Origin: Ciona savignyi
Lineage: Eukaryota; Chordata; Ascidiacea; Phlebobranchia; Cionidae
Assembly: GCA_000149265.1 (NCBI GenBank)
Contig: CH003281.1
Coordinates: 692,622-756,621, forward strand
Reading direction: 5' to 3'
DNA: 64,000 nucleotides
This document shows positions 61,029 to 64,000 of this stretch, piece after piece. How positions within the stretch are numbered: the first letter of the stretch is position 1; every line of letters begins with the position of its first letter. Under the pieces are notes generated by a model that ran no database searches, was not told the DNA's origin, and saw only the letters and a list, made by a program, of their open reading frames with translations. The position numbers and the translations under genes are program-made.

Positions 61029-63969
61029 ATGGAAAATGAAATTGTGTAAGTTGTTTTGGCCTTTGAAATAATCTAGCCTATTAACAATAAAACGCTATTT
61101 ATGTAAAGTGTTGAAGTAATGGTTTTGGTAACTGTTTATTTTGTTCCAGAAAACCGAAAAGCCAACGTCACCGACGTGTTTTAAAGGAAAGATCTTCAAA
61201 AATTCATGAGAATGATAAAAAATCGATGTTTATTCGGGGAGGAAATACTAGTGATATTGTCACTACAGTTTTAAAAGAAATGGTGGGTGTGTTGTTTTAA
61301 CATGAGGTACAATATTAAAAGTATTGCTAATTTAGAATTTTCTATTACTTCTAAACCAATGTTAACATTTTTTATCACTTCTAAACCAACATTTTCGGCT
61401 GGTCCCTCTATTTTGTAAAGGTTTGCTACCTAGTACTGGATCTAGCAGACCTAGCGGACCTGTACAAAATAGAGGGACCCATTTACTGCTGCTTAAGCAT
61501 GAAACAGGGTATTCTGTGCTAAAAAGGGCACATCATACGTGGTAATTCTCATGAATGCAATCGCAGTATTTTTGGAAACTGCACTTTAACAAAAAGTTCT
61601 ACTTGCTTTTAATCTAACTAATTACCAGTGTTCACGTTTGGGTTTAATGTTGTGTTAATTTATTTACCATGACGTGTTATAATAACTCTCTTATATTGTT
61701 ATTTTTTCCGCTTGGCTGTTATAATATATTAATTGCATATTGTTTTTATTATTTTTTTAAACTTTTATATTCCTCAGTATATGTTAAAGAAACCTAATGC
61801 TCTGTTGCTGCGAAAACGAAATATCGCCCGTCCGTTTGAAGACCAAACGACCCTTGAATTTTTATCAAAGATGAATGATTGTTCCTTGTTTATGTTTGGG
61901 TCACACTCGAAGAAAAGACCTCATAATATAGTGATCGGTTGGTTGATATTTTCTACTTTCTTTAGTTGTTGTTTCAAATTGAGTAGAGAATGGATAGATT
62001 ATGCGCCATTTGTATCCTATAAAATGGAAAATTCTTTACTGAAGGGTTTATACACAGTTATCATCAGATATCAAGTGAACAAAATGTGTAGGTAGGAAAA
62101 CTTGGTCCTGTGGTACAGTTGTCAAAGCTATTGCAGTGTGTTGTATAGAGACATTGTACAGTTTTTGTTCAAACCAGTAATCCACTGGGTTTATGCAGAC
62201 TGTGCCAAGTGGCTTGCCAAAAAAAACAGGCAGCTAGCAAGCGGCAGGTTTCGATCATGGTAAAAAGTTTATGCCAATCTAACAATCAATTATTTGATTG
62301 ACAGGTCGATTGTTTGACCACCAGTGCTTAGACATGGTGGAACTCGGCATTGACAACTTTCAATCATTAAAAGATATCAAGGTTTGTTAATATTGACTGT
62401 GGTATTAATGCCAACTTCCAAATGTAAGCTTGGGTTGGAATCGGCCTTAACTAGTTGGGTGTGTAGATGGTTAAGTTTGCAAAATCTTGCTAAGTTTGCA
62501 AAATCTCGCTAAGTGTGCAAAATCTCTAAACATATAATCGCCCCCAACCTCTCAGAGCAACAAATGTGCGCTTGCCACCAAACCTTGTCTTGTGTTTACT
62601 GGATCCTCGTTTGAATCCGATGACGAGTTACGAAGAGTCAAAAATATTTTCATCGATTTTTTCCGGGGTCCAGTCGTGGAAAATGTTCGTTTATCTGGTG
62701 AGCTAGGCACATATTCGGTTTTTGTCCGACTGATGTATTGGAAATATGGCAATAGATTCTGAATTTCCTCTGACTATAAAATGATGTTGTCTGTGCTGAT
62801 TAAATTGAGACGAATTATTTAATTTAGAATTAAGATTTAAATAGAAAATTACCTTCTTTTAGTGGAGAAAAAATAATTTAAAGCAAAAGTAAACTGGTGG
62901 TTCCAAGGATTTTTAAGTTTTTTAAATTGTTTTTATGTGGGTTATGAATAAACATCACATTTTTTTATTAATAACTTGCAGTTTTATTGTTGTTGAATAA
63001 AATTAGCATGGTTTTGGCTAGCTCTTCATGTTGATAAAGCAGTTCAAAAATATTAATTCTAGAACATAAATTGGTCTGATAAGCACATTCCTAGGTGTTA
63101 CAGATACTTAAATAAAAACCTGACCAACATTTTATGGCCTTAATTTTTAGGACTCGAACATGTCATTCAATTAACAGCTGAAAATGGAACGATTTATCTG
63201 AGAAATTATAGGTGAGTGAATTGTAAATTGTATTTTATCAGCAAATTTGTTTAGTGGTTCATTGTTTGTCCATTTAGCTAATTACTATGGGTCTCAATAC
63301 CAAATGCATTAAATATGTCACACCAATTATTTTCACATTGACAAGGTCGTTTGGTTAGTTTCTGTAAACTGGTTGCAATCAAGTAATGTTTGCTAAAAAA
63401 AATCAATGCTGATACTCATTACAGTAGCACTTCAAACTAGGCCCTGTAATTAATTAATTTGGGATATTCTTTTTTTTAAATTAAACATGATCTCAGGGTG
63501 ATGTTAAAAAAATCTGGTTCACGCACGCCGAGAGTTGAAATTGAGAACATGGGACCAAACATGGACCTAACTGTGCGCAGAACACACTTTGCATCAGATG
63601 ACTTGTTTAAAAAAGCCTGCAGACAACCAAAGGCTGCCAAGGTAAATATGTAATATGCGAGGTGGTAGAAAAGTATATTTGCAAAGGTGGTATTGCACCA
63701 CTACATTGTACCGTACAAAGATAAAAAATTATATAAAAAATTGTATACAAAAATGATTTTTTCAACCAAATTATAAAAAATATGAAATTTTTTCTCTCCA
63801 GCCAAAGAAAGTGAAGAACGTTTCGTCGGATTTATTCGGAACGAAACGAGGAAGAATCCACATGACATCCCAGGATTTGAAGAACTTACAGCTCCGGAAA
63901 ATAAAGGCGCTGAAGAGAAAACCCGACGAAAAAAAAGCGAAGATTCCGCGGAAAAGAACAAAGAAATAG
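61029..63969 (+). CDS. RPF2: Ribosome production factor 2 homolog (Brix domain)
   Basis: Eight exons in phase, 300 residues (human 306): 61029-61045, 61150-61282, 61778-61937, 62305-62381, 62556-62697, 63151-63211, 63497-63641, 63802-63969. Conserved stretches include FIRGGNTSDIVTTVLKEM, ARPFEDQTTLEFLSK, CSLFMFGSHSKKRPHNIVIG, FFRGPVVENVRLSG and PRVEIENMGPNMDL, with a lysine-rich C-terminus. RPF2 pairs with RRS1 in the nucleolus and brings the 5S RNP (5S rRNA, RPL5, RPL11) into pre-60S particles. The start ATG gives MENEIVKPKSQRHRR, aligned with the human start. AATAAA lies at 63986-63991, only 17 bp after the stop. Confidence 0.95.
61401..61479. repeat. snap-back miniature inverted repeat in RPF2 intron 2
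   Basis: GGTCCCTCTATTTTGTAAAGG at the left pairs with CTGTACAAAATAGAGGGACC at the right, with a short loop between. A perfect or near-perfect hairpin of about 79 bp, as expected for a very small MITE. Confidence 0.75.
62098..62275 (-). repeat. SINE fragment in RPF2 intron 3
   Basis: CAAAGCTATTGCAGTGTGTTG, AGTAATCCACTGGGTTTATGC and GGCTTGCCAAAAAAAACAGG match the core; ends in TTTCGATCATGG. Tail lost. Confidence 0.6.
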
Positions 63970-64000
63970 TTCTTTGGCCAAAAATAATAAAAATCAAAAA

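Noticed and set aside
1-64000. CRISPR arrays, bacterial operons, rRNA genes
   Set aside because: None seen. The tandem repeats present are minisatellites without spacer structure, and the genome is eukaryotic.

Overview
The window is AT-rich animal nuclear DNA. It carries intron-rich protein genes with GT-AG introns of 60 bp to several kb, AATAAA polyadenylation signals, tRNA-derived SINEs, LTR retrotransposons and small cut-and-paste elements. The gene content (THOC1, RPF2, an IQCE-like ciliary protein, CLCA) and the repeat style fit an ascidian tunicate, most likely Ciona. That assignment is inference; nothing here proves the species. One run of exactly 100 N (40447-40546) is probably an assembly gap of unknown size.

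Layout. (1) 1-12933, minus strand: an IQCE-like gene running off the left edge, with a 6.7-kb BEL/Pao retrotransposon (3725-10404, equal-length and apparently identical LTRs) in one intron. (2) 14366-17111: a DNA element with terminal inverted repeats of about 590 bp, holding two decayed coding pieces (a THAP zinc finger and a P2X7-tail-like cysteine motif) and itself hit by a small hAT-type MITE with a perfect 8-bp duplication. (3) 17242-26530, plus: a complete 16-exon THOC1 starting only 131 bp from that element. (4) 28.5 kb, minus: a 61-aa secreted peptide gene with a damaged inverted copy at 50.3 kb. (5) 29749-40233, minus: a gene of about 24 exons for an unrecognised secreted protein of about 1,127 aa, head to head with (6) 41000-47823, plus: a CLCA-family gene with a zinc-protease motif and VWA domain, ending in a six-cysteine chitin-binding (peritrophin-A/CBM14) domain; its 5' exons are not visible. 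(7) 48.7-50.5 kb: a composite of inverted copies of two other loci in the window. (8) 52.3-57.4 kb: a CsRn1-like gypsy element inserted inside the reverse transcriptase of an older gypsy element. (9) 58006-58982, minus: a 124-aa secreted six-cysteine protein. (10) 61029-63969, plus: a complete 8-exon RPF2.

There is no operon-like organisation. THOC1 (TREX mRNA export) and RPF2 (60S assembly) are housekeeping genes. The two head-to-head genes at 29.7-47.8 kb and the two small cysteine or signal-peptide genes encode secreted products. The CLCA-chitin-binding fusion together with its unrecognised secreted neighbour is the best candidate for something not well described; a shared role at a chitin-containing mucus or matrix is inference. 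Gene models were built by reading exons, splice sites and phase by eye. Coordinates of exon edges are exact where stated; repeat edges are approximate unless a target-site duplication is given.
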